Source of the DNA: Planctomycetota bacterium | GTDB taxonomy: Bacteria; Planctomycetota; UBA8742; UBA2392 | Assembly: GCA_027493625.1 (NCBI GenBank) | Contig: JAOSKM010000001.1 | Location: 1,021,489 to 1,085,488 of the forward strand | Reading direction: 5' to 3' | Length of the DNA: 64,000 bases | Shown: one piece after another, positions 41,665 to 50,149 of the stretch | Numbering within the stretch: position 1 is the first letter of the stretch | Layout of the letters: the number at the start of each line of letters is the position of its first letter | The notes under the pieces: generated by a model | What the model was told of the DNA's origin: nothing | What the model saw: only the letters and a program-made list of their open reading frames with translations | Databases searched by the model: none | Position numbers and translations under genes: made by a program

Positions 41665-42588
41665 ATGACGGAATTCCCCCCACCATCCGATTTCAACGGC
41701 CCCCATGCGGCAAGCCTTGCCGGCTGCGTGGACCTGCACATGCACTCGTGCCTGAGCGACGGTGCCAGCACGCCGGAGTACCTGGTGGAATGGGCCGCGG
41801 ACCTGGGGCTGAAGGCCATCAGCCTCACCGACCACGACACCACACGCGGCATCAGGCAAGCCATCGAGCGCGGCCATGAGCTTGGCGTGGAAGTCATCCC
41901 CGGCGTCGAGATCAGCGTGAAGCTCAGCGGCGGAACCTTTCACCTGCTGGCCTACTACTACGATCCCGACGACACAGCCTTTGAGGCCACGCTGCGCGAA
42001 ATCGCAGCCAAGCGCGAGGCACGCAACCGCAAGATCGTGCAGGCGCTTACTGAGCACGGCATGCCCATCACCTACGAAGAAGTGCTGCAGGAAGCCGGCG
42101 AAGCCGTGGTCGGCCGCCCGCACATCGCGGCCGTGCTGGAACGCAAGGGCTACGTGAAAACCCGCCAGGAGGCGTTCGACAAGTGGATCGCCGACGACGC
42201 GCCCTGTTACTTCGAGAAAGACACCTTCGGCCCCGAGCAGGCCCTGCGCTTCGTGCGTGAGCACAAGGCCGTGCCGGTGATCGCTCACCCGATCTGGCTG
42301 AACCGCGGCGGGCTGGACAAGACCGAGGAGTACCTGAAGCAGCTGAAGGCCTGGGGTCTGCTGGGCCTTGAAGCCATTTACCCTGACCACGACGAGGTGT
42401 GGACCGCAGGACTGATCGAGATCGCCCAGCGACTCGGCCTGGTCGTCACCGGAGGCAGCGACTACCACGGCGGCAGGACCAAGCCAAACATCACGCTGGG
42501 CCACGGCGAAGGGGGCGGCTTCAAGGTGCCCGCGTCCGTGCTCGTGGGCCTGCAGTCCGCGCGGAGGGCGGCGCAGGAGGCGGCATGA
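41665..42588 (+). CDS. PHP-domain phosphoesterase (RNase AM / YciV type)
   Basis: The 307-residue protein has the full PHP metal site: CVDLHMHSCLSDG (two His and an Asp), ISLTDHDTTRG, VIPGVEIS, VVGRPHIAAVL, VPVIAHPIW and VTGGSDYHGG. Members with this length and the inserted middle domain act on 3',5'-nucleoside bisphosphates or trim 5' ends of rRNA. It overlaps the following GNAT gene in an ATGA arrangement. Confidence 0.93.
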   Translation: MTEFPPPSDFNGPHAASLAGCVDLHMHSCLSDGASTPEYLVEWAADLGLKAISLTDHDTTRGIRQAIERGHELGVEVIPGVEISVKLSGGTFHLLAYYYDPDDTAFEATLREIAAKREARNRKIVQALTEHGMPITYEEVLQEAGEAVVGRPHIAAVLERKGYVKTRQEAFDKWIADDAPCYFEKDTFGPEQALRFVREHKAVPVIAHPIWLNRGGLDKTEEYLKQLKAWGLLGLEAIYPDHDEVWTAGLIEIAQRLGLVVTGGSDYHGGRTKPNITLGHGEGGGFKVPASVLVGLQSARRAAQEAA

Positions 42589-43082
42589 TCGAGTGCGCCC
42601 ACGGTGACTACCGGATACGTGAAATCGGGCTGACGTTGCCTGAGCTTGCACCCGTGGCGGAATTGCATCACGAGGTGCTGCCCTCCCGCGTCTACGCCAC
42701 GGCGGACAAGAAAGCCGGTTTTGCCGAGGAAATCCGCGCCAGCCTGGAGGGCCGCGACGGCCTGGTGCTGGGCGCCTTCACGCCGGACGGCCGGCTGGCT
42801 GCCTACAAGCTGGGCTACCGTACGGGAAACCGGCGCGAGTGCTTCTATTCGTGGATCGGCGGCGTTCACCCCTTTCATCGCCGCAAGGGTCTGTATCGCG
42901 CCTTGACGCACCTGCAGCACCGCTGGGCTCTGCAACAGGATTTCAAGTACGTCGAAACCCATACCTGGGGGGACAACGCGGCCATGTTGATCCTTAACCT
43001 GCAGGAAGGGTTCATCGCCATCGGCGCCATCAGTTCTCCGGATCGGGCCGGCACGCGTATCATCCTGCGCAAGCCCCTGTAG
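42585..43082 (+). CDS. GNAT-family N-acetyltransferase
   Basis: The 165 residues show the GNAT core: strand GLVLGAFTPDGRLAAYKLGY, YSWIGGVHPFHRRKGLYRAL with the acetyl-CoA loop (R-R-K-G-L-Y), and the late strand YVETHTWGDNAAMLILNL. The substrate is unknown. The ATG lies on the stop of the PHP gene with AGGAGG upstream, so the two are co-translated. Confidence 0.88.
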   Translation: MIECAHGDYRIREIGLTLPELAPVAELHHEVLPSRVYATADKKAGFAEEIRASLEGRDGLVLGAFTPDGRLAAYKLGYRTGNRRECFYSWIGGVHPFHRRKGLYRALTHLQHRWALQQDFKYVETHTWGDNAAMLILNLQEGFIAIGAISSPDRAGTRIILRKPL

Positions 43083-43133
43083 CGCCCTTGCTGCGCTGTC
43101 TCTGCGAAACCGCAAAGCCGAACGAATGTCTGC

Positions 43134-43161
43134 TTGCGCCGGAACGCGAGACGGATAGAAT
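43134..43161 (+). promoter_or_regulatory. Candidate promoter upstream of the lipoprotein/TPR gene pair
   Basis: TTGCGC at 43134-43139 and TAGAAT at 43156-43161 with 16-base spacing, about 68 bases before the ATG at 43229. Confidence 0.45.
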
Positions 43162-43228
43162 ACTCACAGTGACCCCGAGTCCGCTGCACACGGCCTGCAC
43201 GCCCCTTCGGCCGAAAGTGGAGTCGAAT

Positions 43229-43723
43229 ATGAAGAAGGCAGTACTGCTGTTGGCCGCGACCGCCGCGATTGCGCTGTCCGGCTGCACGATGTTCCAGGAC
43301 GACATCTACAAGGCGCAGGCCGGCTACTACATGAGCGACAGCTTTGACTCGGTCGAAGCCGCCATTCATGACGAGTTCGCCGAGCGTTTCGGCAAGGACG
43401 CCGTGTTCCGCCCTGATGTCGAGTGGAAGTACAACAACTGGACGGTGATCTCCGATCAGCGCGCCGTGGGCCTCGAGAAGTACCGCACGCGCATCACGGC
43501 CTATCCGCAGCTGGATGCCGACGGCATGTATGAGCCGGTGGTGATCGTGCGCAAGGAGTTCTACAGCGGCTACGGTTACGGAGCGCGCGGCGGCCCCACC
43601 GCCATGTACTCCGGCAAATGGAGCGAGGCCGGCCGCGACGTTCACCTTGAGGCTGAGCTTTCGAACGCCATCTACAACCGCCTGCACAGCGGCAGGAAGG
43701 CATCCGAAGCCGGCGGGCAGTAG
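43229..43723 (+). CDS. Lipoprotein of unknown function
   Basis: A clear lipobox (KAVLLLAATAAIALSGC, Cys at residue 19) leads a 164-residue protein. Its mature part is Tyr-rich (YKAQAGYYMSDSFDSVEAAI; FYSGYGYGARGG) and alternates strand-like segments such as WTVISDQRAVGLEKYRTRIT. No family was recognised. GTGGAG precedes the ATG. It lies two bases upstream of the TPR gene, so both are likely envelope partners. Confidence 0.85.
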   Translation: MKKAVLLLAATAAIALSGCTMFQDDIYKAQAGYYMSDSFDSVEAAIHDEFAERFGKDAVFRPDVEWKYNNWTVISDQRAVGLEKYRTRITAYPQLDADGMYEPVVIVRKEFYSGYGYGARGGPTAMYSGKWSEAGRDVHLEAELSNAIYNRLHSGRKASEAGGQ

Positions 43724-43725
43724 AC

Positions 43726-45759
43726 GTGAAATCAAACCTGCGCATTCTTCACGGGACGCCCCTCTCCCTGCGGGCGTCCCGTGTTCTTCTCGCCGCCCTG
43801 CTGGCATTCGCGGCGCCGTTGTTTGCCGACGGCCCCGAAGTGCCTGTGGTTGACTGGCTCGAGCAAACCCGCATCGCCCTTGCCAAGGGCGATGCCGACG
43901 CGTTGAAGCACGCCGCCAGGGCGCTGAAGGACAAGCCGGACGGCGCCGCTGAGAACCGCCAGATTGCGCTGGTGATGTTCTGGGCCGGCCACTACGAAGA
44001 TGCCGCGCGCTACCTGCGTCGCGCACTGGCCATCCAGCCGGACGCGCTGTTGAACCAGGAGAAGCTGTCCAAACAGATGCCGGCCGCCGACATGCGGGCG
44101 CGTCTGGTGCAACTGGCGCCCAAGGCGGAGACTGAGCCGGAGCTTTGTTTCCTCACGGGCGCCATGCTGCTGCTGGATGACGACCGGCCCCGCGCGCTGG
44201 CATTCCTGGTGCGCGCCGAGGAACTTGCCGGCACCGACGGCCAGGCTGCCCGCCTTGCCAACGCGGGCGAGCGCGACCGCAACGAGCTGCGCGGTGTGGC
44301 TGCATTGCGCGAAGGCGCATGGGACGAGGCCCAGCGCTCGTTCGTGTTTGCCGCGCTGGACTCCCCCACCATCGCCGAGCACCACGCGGGGCTGGTGGTG
44401 GCACTCGCGGCCGCCGGCGACGATGCCATGGCGCTGAAGCTGGCAAACGGCGTGTACGCGCGCTATCGCTTCGAGACGCTGCTGCCATGGCTGCAGGCGC
44501 TGAAGGCCGGTCAGCCCGTCGCGGACGCCGCCGCGCGACTCAGCAAAGCCGAGCAGGCGGGCCTGGCCCACCACCGGCTTTCGGCGCTGCTGTACTTCGC
44601 GGCCGGCTGGTACCGCAGCGCGCGCGACGCCGGCGTGCAGGCGCTGCTGTTCAACAAGCTGGACGACTTCACCCATGACCTGGAATCGTGGCTTGAGCAG
44701 AAGCAGCTCAGCGAGGACCCTGTGCAACCGGCACAGCCCGAGAATCCGCCGGATCAACCGGAGAGCAAGCCCGACGAAGTGGAAGCCGAAGCGCCCTCCA
44801 TTGAAGGTGCGCGCAGGCTGATCCGCCGCGCCGACTACACCGGTGCGCTGAAGATGCTTGACCATTTCGTAACCGAGCAGGCTGACCCGGAGGTCTACCA
44901 CCTGCTGTTCGTGGTGCTGGTCGGGCGCGGCGAGCTGGCTGACGCCAGCGCGGCACTGCAGTCGTGGTTCCTGAAGGTCACCGACGCCGAGCGCGCGAAG
45001 CTGAACGCACTGCGCGAACTGTTTGGAAGCCGCGAACTGTTCGAGGCCTGGCGCAGGCAGATCACCGTTGTGCGCGACACCGACCCCAACGTGGGCCTGC
45101 CGCGTTTGCTGAACTGCTACGTCGAGATCACCCGCGGACGATACTCCAGTGCACGCGATGAACTGGTGGTGGCGCGCATCGAATCGCCGGCAAACCTCAC
45201 GGTGCAGGCCATGGACCGGCTGCTGCAGCAGGCCCAGTATCAGGCCGACGTTACGCCCGAGGGCCTGCCCGATGACCCCACGCCCAACGTGCTGCGCGGC
45301 CGTGCGGACCGTGAGTTCCGTGCCGGCAACTACGAAGCCGCCAAGACCGCCTATCTTCAGGCCATGGAGGCGGACTCCACACTGCCGTTCCTTACTGCCG
45401 GATTACTACGCTGTTACTTCGCGCTGGGCGACTACGACAACGCCGTGCGCCAGTTGAACCTGCTTTTCATCGAGCAGGGTATGAAGGACAAGCAGCCGCG
45501 AGATTTCGCGCTGCTGCTGGACGCGGGCTACGACAGCCAGGAAGTGTTCCGCAGTCACCTGGATGCGCTGAAGGCCGAGTGCGACAAGCGTCCCCTGAGC
45601 AGCACGCCATGGCTGCTCTACGGCGTGATCCAGTGCACCCGCAACGAGTTCAAGGCCGCGCGCGACGCCCTGCAGGTCTGGCACGACAACGACACCAGCA
45701 AGCAACGCGACACTATCCTGCTGAAGTTCTACGAGTACGCCAGGAAGCGCGCGTCTTGA
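43726..45759 (+). CDS. Secreted TPR-repeat protein
   Basis: The GTG start at 43726 gives 677 residues with an N-terminal signal (VLLAALLAFAAPLFADG). TPR-like helix pairs repeat across the protein, for example VMFWAGHYEDAARYLRRAL near residue 85 and ADREFRAGNYEAAKTAYLQA near 525. A Pro/Glu-rich spacer (PVQPAQPENPPDQPESKPDE) lies near residue 330 between two TPR blocks. TPRs mediate protein binding; the partner is unknown. It is probably periplasmic. Confidence 0.85.
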   Translation: MKSNLRILHGTPLSLRASRVLLAALLAFAAPLFADGPEVPVVDWLEQTRIALAKGDADALKHAARALKDKPDGAAENRQIALVMFWAGHYEDAARYLRRALAIQPDALLNQEKLSKQMPAADMRARLVQLAPKAETEPELCFLTGAMLLLDDDRPRALAFLVRAEELAGTDGQAARLANAGERDRNELRGVAALREGAWDEAQRSFVFAALDSPTIAEHHAGLVVALAAAGDDAMALKLANGVYARYRFETLLPWLQALKAGQPVADAAARLSKAEQAGLAHHRLSALLYFAAGWYRSARDAGVQALLFNKLDDFTHDLESWLEQKQLSEDPVQPAQPENPPDQPESKPDEVEAEAPSIEGARRLIRRADYTGALKMLDHFVTEQADPEVYHLLFVVLVGRGELADASAALQSWFLKVTDAERAKLNALRELFGSRELFEAWRRQITVVRDTDPNVGLPRLLNCYVEITRGRYSSARDELVVARIESPANLTVQAMDRLLQQAQYQADVTPEGLPDDPTPNVLRGRADREFRAGNYEAAKTAYLQAMEADSTLPFLTAGLLRCYFALGDYDNAVRQLNLLFIEQGMKDKQPRDFALLLDAGYDSQEVFRSHLDALKAECDKRPLSSTPWLLYGVIQCTRNEFKAARDALQVWHDNDTSKQRDTILLKFYEYARKRAS

Positions 45760-45776
45760 TCAGGGCGTTGCGCACC

Positions 45777-45782
45777 TATACT
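45777..45782 (+). promoter_or_regulatory. TATACT -10 element seven bases before truD (possible leaderless mRNA)
   Basis: TATACT is followed by CGGCTGC and then the ATG at 45790; no ribosome-binding site is present. TTGATC lies upstream with a short 15-base spacer. Confidence 0.4.
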
Positions 45783-45789
45783 CGGCTGC

Positions 45790-46950
45790 ATGAAGCTCAA
45801 GTCGGTCCCTGAAGACTTTGTGGTTGAAGAAGTCAGCGACTTCACGCCTGACCCGGGCGGCCGCTTCTTCGTCTATGAACTGGAGAAGCGCTCGTTGGCC
45901 ACGCTGGAGGCGCTGCACATCATCGCGCGCGCGGCGGGGATGCGCGAACGCGACCTGTCTGCGGCGGGGCTGAAGGACAAGCATGGCTTGACGCGTCAAC
46001 TGTTCAGCTCGCCGCGCGCGCTGCCGGCTGTCAGCGACGAGCGGCTGAAACTGCGGCTGCTGGGCAAAAGCGCCGAAAAGCTGACCGCCGGCTCGATTGT
46101 CGGCAATCGCTTCACCATCACGCTGCGCAACCTGCGCGAAGAGGAAGTTGCCGCGCTGCCCCGCAACGCCGAGCAGATCCGGCGCTTCGGCCTGCCCAAC
46201 TACTACGACAACCAGCGTTTCGGCGGCATCGCCCATGGGCGCGGATTCATCGGCCGCGCGCTGGTTGCCGGCGACTTCGAGCAGGCCCTGTGCCTGCACC
46301 TGGCCGCGCCGCACCGCAAGCAGAGCCTGACGGACAAGAGCAACCGCCGCCTAGCCGACCAGTTGTGGGGCGACTGGGACTCGCTGCACCAGCGCATGAA
46401 GCGCAGCCCCGAGCGCGCGCTGGTCGAGTACCTGAAAGGTCACCCGGCCGACTGGGCCGGCTGCTTTGAGCGCATCACGCCTTCGCTGCGCAACCTGTTC
46501 GTCGCCGCCTACCAGAGCTGGCTGTTCAACGAAACCCTGCGCCGCATGATCGAGTCGGCCGTGGCTTTTGAGCCAGTGAAGTACAAGGCGGGCGTGCTGG
46601 CGTTTTATCGCGAGTTGCCGGAAGAGTTGCTGGCGCGCTGGCGAGCCGTTGAGTTGCCGCTGCCCGGCCCGGGAACGAGGCTGAGAGAGTTTCCCGATGC
46701 GGCGCCCCACCTGCAGGCGGTGCTGGATGCCGAGGGGATCACGCTTGAGCAGCTGTCATTGCCGGAACTTGAACGCACCGGTTTCAAGGCGTCGGCGCGC
46801 AAGGCGCTGCTGTGGCCCAAAGGGCTGGAGCTGGGCGAGCCGCAGCCCGACGAGCTGAATCCGGGTGCTAAGAAGGTGGTGGTGAAGTTCGAGCTCGGCC
46901 GCGGCAGCTTCGGCACCATGGTGACGCGGCGGCTGGGGCTCGGGGTCTGA
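45790..46950 (+). CDS. truD: tRNA pseudouridine(13) synthase
   Basis: TruD converts U13 of tRNA-Glu to pseudouridine. The family start DFVVEEVSDFTPDPGGRFFV, the catalytic Asp in LSAAGLKDKHGLTRQLFSS, IVGNRFTITLRNL and PNYYDNQRFGG are present, as is the C-terminal FVAAYQSWLFNETLRRMI with GRGSFGTMVTRRL. Length 386 is normal. It is convergent with yacG. Confidence 0.96.
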   Translation: MKLKSVPEDFVVEEVSDFTPDPGGRFFVYELEKRSLATLEALHIIARAAGMRERDLSAAGLKDKHGLTRQLFSSPRALPAVSDERLKLRLLGKSAEKLTAGSIVGNRFTITLRNLREEEVAALPRNAEQIRRFGLPNYYDNQRFGGIAHGRGFIGRALVAGDFEQALCLHLAAPHRKQSLTDKSNRRLADQLWGDWDSLHQRMKRSPERALVEYLKGHPADWAGCFERITPSLRNLFVAAYQSWLFNETLRRMIESAVAFEPVKYKAGVLAFYRELPEELLARWRAVELPLPGPGTRLREFPDAAPHLQAVLDAEGITLEQLSLPELERTGFKASARKALLWPKGLELGEPQPDELNPGAKKVVVKFELGRGSFGTMVTRRLGLGV

Positions 46951-46953
46951 CCT

Positions 46954-47187
46954 CTACAACTGATCCAGCGCGTCTTGCACGTCCGGGTCGTCGAGGTCGA
47001 CCTTGTCCTTGAGGTCGTGCCCCTTGGTCAGGTCCTCCACCACCGCGTACTCGCCGTTGAACCAGCGACCCAGGTCAACGACCTTGCAGCGCTCGCTGCA
47101 GAACGGGAACCAGGGGTGCTGCTGCAGGTCCACGAAGCTGAACTTGCGCTTGCACTCGGGGCAACGTTTCTGGTGGCAGGTGGCCAT
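46954..47187 (-). CDS. yacG: DNA gyrase inhibitor YacG-type zinc protein
   Basis: The 77 residues match YacG. Zn ligands lie in KRCPECKRKF and FPFCSERCKVVDLGRWFNGE, followed by an acidic tail. YacG binds GyrB in E. coli. Here it ends a reverse-strand run with FmdB, grpE and dnaJ. Confidence 0.9.
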   Translation of the reverse strand: MATCHQKRCPECKRKFSFVDLQQHPWFPFCSERCKVVDLGRWFNGEYAVVEDLTKGHDLKDKVDLDDPDVQDALDQL

Positions 47188-47232
47188 TGCTTAAGCATGG
47201 CGACGCTGACGCTTCCCGCAAGGGTGGGCCCG

Positions 47233-47526
47233 CTACTTCTTAGCCGCGGGCTTGCTTTCCGGCTTGGCGGGCTTGGCCTCGGCCGGCTTTGACTCGGTCT
47301 TTGCGGCCGGTTTCGATTCGCCGCCCTCGGCCGGCTTGGACTTCTTGACGTAGTCGGTCTCGTAGAAGCCGCTGCCCTTGAAGATGGGCTGCATGCCGCT
47401 GCCGATCAGGCGCTTGAGCTTCAGCTTGCCGCACTTGGGGCACTTGCGCAGCGCCTTGGCGGTCATGGTCTGGAATTCTTCGAACTCGTGACCGCAGGCT
47501 TCGCACTTGTAGTCGTAGGTAGGCAT
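47233..47526 (-). CDS. FmdB-type zinc-ribbon protein with Lys/Pro/Ala tail
   Basis: The N-terminal zinc ribbon (MPTYDYKCEACGHEFEEFQT, then CPKCGKLKLKRLIG) is typical of the FmdB/CxxC family of putative regulators. From about residue 60 the protein is a repetitive tail of SKPA and AKPE-like units, unlike compact members. It lies between grpE and yacG. Confidence 0.88.
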   Translation of the reverse strand: MPTYDYKCEACGHEFEEFQTMTAKALRKCPKCGKLKLKRLIGSGMQPIFKGSGFYETDYVKKSKPAEGGESKPAAKTESKPAEAKPAKPESKPAAKK

Positions 47527-47553
47527 GGTGTTTCGGATCCCGGCGCCGCAAAA

Positions 47554-47594
47554 GGGTCAGACCCCTTTTCGCAAGCGAAAAGGGTGTCAGACCC
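47554..47594. repeat. GGGTCAGACCCC-family palindrome abutting the grpE stop codon
   Basis: The left arm is GGGTCAGACCCCTTTTCGC (47554-47572), then AA, then GCGAAAAGGGTGTCAGACCC (47575-47594). The right arm is a variant with rearranged outer bases. The last base of the element is the first base of the grpE stop triplet, so the repeat begins directly at the gene end. Confidence 0.85.
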
Positions 47595-48241
47595 TACTTC
47601 TTGTTGACCTGCACCTTGCTGGCGCGCAGCACGCGGTCGTGCAGCTTCCAGCCCCGTTCCAGCTCCATGGCAACCGCGTTGTTCTCAAGCTCCGGGTTGC
47701 TGGTGGTCATCAGCGCCTCGTGCACGGCCGGATCAAACGGCTGGCCCAGCGCCTCGATGGGCGTGATGCCGTGGCGCGCCAGCGCGTCGATGAACATCTT
47801 GCTGGTCAGCTCGACGCCTTCCGCCAGCGCCTTGAAATCCTGGGCCTGCCGCGCCGACTGCAGCGCGCGCGCCAGGTTGTCGAGCACCGGCAGCAGTTCC
47901 CGCGTCAGCGAGCCGGCCGCGTACTTCAGGTCGTCCTGGGCTTCGCGTTTCAGGCGCTTGATGGCGTTGTCCATCTCGGCCTGTGAGCGCCTGGCTACTT
48001 CCAGCCAATGCTCGGCCTTGGCCGCCTGCTCCGCCAGCGCGAGCAGCTCTTCATCGCTCAGCTTGCGCAGCTTCTTGGCGCGCTTGTGGGGCGGCAGTTC
48101 TTCGTCGGCGGCGATCTGCTCGCCGTGCAGGGCTTCCTCGGCCGTGTGCATGGCCTGCTTGTCGTGCAGGGCCTGCTCAGCCTCGTGGCCCTCGTGGGGC
48201 TCGCCTTGCGGGACTACTTCTTCGTGCTTATCTTTGGCCAT
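47594..48241 (-). CDS. grpE: Nucleotide exchange factor GrpE
   Basis: GrpE releases ADP from DnaK. After a long acidic, His-rich N-terminus (EVVPQGEPHEGHEAEQALHD) the coiled coil and head are typical: RRSQAEMDNAIKRLKREAQ, LLPVLDNLARAL, ALARHGITPIEALGQPFDP and GWKLHDRVLRASKVQVNKK. Length 215. It follows dnaJ on the reverse strand; dnaK itself is not in the window. Confidence 0.96.
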   Translation of the reverse strand: MAKDKHEEVVPQGEPHEGHEAEQALHDKQAMHTAEEALHGEQIAADEELPPHKRAKKLRKLSDEELLALAEQAAKAEHWLEVARRSQAEMDNAIKRLKREAQDDLKYAAGSLTRELLPVLDNLARALQSARQAQDFKALAEGVELTSKMFIDALARHGITPIEALGQPFDPAVHEALMTTSNPELENNAVAMELERGWKLHDRVLRASKVQVNKK

Positions 48242-48287
48242 CTCTGGTTTCCTGAACGCGTCTTGAGCGTCCGGCCGCGCGCTGTTC

Positions 48288-49409
48288 CTACTTGCTGAAC
48301 AGCTTCTTGAACTTGTCCATGAACGACTTGCGTTCCGGGGTGATGTTCTGCTCTTCCGTTTCGGCGTACTCGCGCAACAGCTTCTCCTGCTCTTTGGTCA
48401 GCTTGCTGGGCACTTCCACCACGACTTCAACCAGCTGGTCGCCGCGGCCGTAGCCGTCCAGCTTCGGGAAGCCTTCCCCCTTCATGCGCAGCACCTGGCC
48501 GCCCTGGGTACCGCCGCTCACCTTGAGTTCCTTGCGGCCGCGCAGGGTGGGGACTTCCAGCTTTGCGCCCAAGGCCGCCTGCGCAAACCCGATCGGCAGC
48601 TCCAGGTAGACGTCGGCGCCGGCGCGCTTGAACAGCGGGTGCGGGCGGATGTGCACCTCGCACAGCAGGTCGCCCGGCGGGCCGCCCTGCTCGCCGCTTT
48701 CGCCTTCGCCCGCGATGCGCAGCGTCATGCCGTCCTCGATGCCGGCCGGCACTTTCAGCGTTATCTCACGCTCTTTCAGCTTGCGCCCCGTTCCCTGGCA
48801 TGACGGGCACGGGTCCGTGATCACTTCGCCGCGGCCATGGCAACGCGGGCAGGTGCTGCGCATGCTGAAGAAGCCCGCGCTGGTCATCACCACGCCGGCG
48901 CCCTGGCATTGAGGGCACTGCGAGGGCTTGGTGCCCGCCTTGGCGCCGCTGCCGCTGCAGTCGTCGCAGGTTTCGGCACGGCGCAGGCTGATGGTTTTCT
49001 CGGCCGGTTCAACCGGGTCGCTGAACTCGAGTTCTATGGCGCAGCGCAGGCTGGCGCCGCGGCGGCCGCGCGTGCGGGTGCGGGTGCTGCCGCCGAAGAA
49101 GTCGCCGAACACGCTGCTGCCGCCGAAGATTTCACTGAACGCGGAGAAAATGTCCTCTACGTTGTTGAAGCCCGCGCCGCCGAAGCCCGGGCCGGAATGG
49201 CCGAACTGGTCGTACTGGGCCCGCTTGTCGTCGTCGTTCAGGACGCCGAACGCCTCGGCCGCTTCCTTGAAACTGGCCTCGGCCTCGGCGTCGCCGGGGT
49301 TGCGGTCGGGGTGGTACTTGAGCGCCAGCTTGTGGTAGGCCTTCTTGATCTCGGCCTTGGAAGCGTTCTTGGCGACACCAAGGACTTCGTAGTAATCACG
49401 TTTTGCCAT
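48288..49409 (-). CDS. dnaJ: Chaperone DnaJ
   Basis: The 373-residue protein has the J-domain ([20 protein letters not shown] with the HPD as YHPDRNPGD), a Gly/Phe-rich linker and four zinc repeats ([32 protein letters not shown]). The substrate-binding C-domain follows ([20 protein letters not shown]). It delivers substrates to DnaK. It stands 46 bases upstream of grpE. Confidence 0.98.
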   Translation of the reverse strand: MAKRDYYEVLGVAKNASKAEIKKAYHKLALKYHPDRNPGDAEAEASFKEAAEAFGVLNDDDKRAQYDQFGHSGPGFGGAGFNNVEDIFSAFSEIFGGSSVFGDFFGGSTRTRTRGRRGASLRCAIELEFSDPVEPAEKTISLRRAETCDDCSGSGAKAGTKPSQCPQCQGAGVVMTSAGFFSMRSTCPRCHGRGEVITDPCPSCQGTGRKLKEREITLKVPAGIEDGMTLRIAGEGESGEQGGPPGDLLCEVHIRPHPLFKRAGADVYLELPIGFAQAALGAKLEVPTLRGRKELKVSGGTQGGQVLRMKGEGFPKLDGYGRGDQLVEVVVEVPSKLTKEQEKLLREYAETEEQNITPERKSFMDKFKKLFSK

Positions 49410-49423
49410 AGTGTCGCCGGGGT

Positions 49424-49674
49424 TATTTTGGATTTCCGATTTTGGATTTTTGATTCATTGCCAGATGCCGGCACTGACTGCCTCTTACGCAGCCTTCGTG
49501 GCGCATGCGGGCCAATCGAGCTTTGGGGCGGCAATGCTCAGGCGTTTGCCGTCCACCCGAAGACGGCCCTTTGCCGCCACGGCCACACCAGAGTCATCGG
49601 CGACAACGACCGAATTGTTCCGAACTTCGTCACGCGTGACTGCACCTCAATCCAAAATCCAAAATCCAAAATCA
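49424..49674. repeat. Heptamer palindrome E (ATTTTGG / ATCCAAA units) upstream of dnaJ
   Basis: The left arm at 49424-49456 (TTTTGGATTTCCGATTTTGG) and right arm at 49648-49672 (AATCCAAAATCCAAAATCC) are inverted arrays of seven-base units. About 190 bases lie between, in which no gene or motif was recognised. The right arm begins at the stop codon of the small gene at 49672. Confidence 0.75.
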
Positions 49675-50019
49675 TCTCTTGCGCCGCACCACACCTGCTT
49701 CGGCGTCATAAAGCTCCCAGCCCTGGCCGGAGAGCTCGTTGATCTTGCGCAGGCTGTTGATCTGGCGGTCGAAGCTGGTCTGGCCCTGCTCGTACACGAA
49801 CACGTGCGTTTCCAGGTACTTCTTGTCTTCAGCGCTGCCGGCCCAGCGGCTCACGTCGATCTCGTAGCTTTCGATGCGCGGCACGCCCACGAGGTAACCA
49901 TACTCGTAGCCGCCGGCGTCCTGGGCGCCGACTTCGCCGCCGTTGAACACCGTACCGGCAAACACGGCCGCCGCCAGCAGAACGATCGCACCCACACCCG
50001 CCAAGATCCTGGTTTTCAT
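49672..50019 (-). CDS. Small exported or membrane-anchored protein (DUF4177-like tail)
   Basis: The 115 residues begin with a signal or anchor (ILAGVGAIVLLAAAVFAGTVF). The mature part ends with NSLRKINELSGQGWELYDAE then GVVRRKR, the pattern of DUF4177-like small proteins (LNELGxxGWELV). The function is unknown. It sits between groL2 and dnaJ. Confidence 0.75.
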   Translation of the reverse strand: MKTRILAGVGAIVLLAAAVFAGTVFNGGEVGAQDAGGYEYGYLVGVPRIESYEIDVSRWAGSAEDKKYLETHVFVYEQGQTSFDRQINSLRKINELSGQGWELYDAEAGVVRRKR

Positions 50020-50149
50020 TTCATGCTCCTGTTCAGGGACCTCCCTGAAACAGCTTTAGCGGCTCACGGGTTCCCAAGATCTGCCGGGAGAAGGCCGGCC
50101 CCCGTTTGGTCAGCAACAACGGGGGCCCTGATCCTTCGCAGTCTGGGCG

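Noticed and set aside
40798..42651. 617-residue reverse open frame across the CDF and PHP genes
   Set aside because: It is antisense to two clear genes with intact catalytic motifs and shows no domain of its own.
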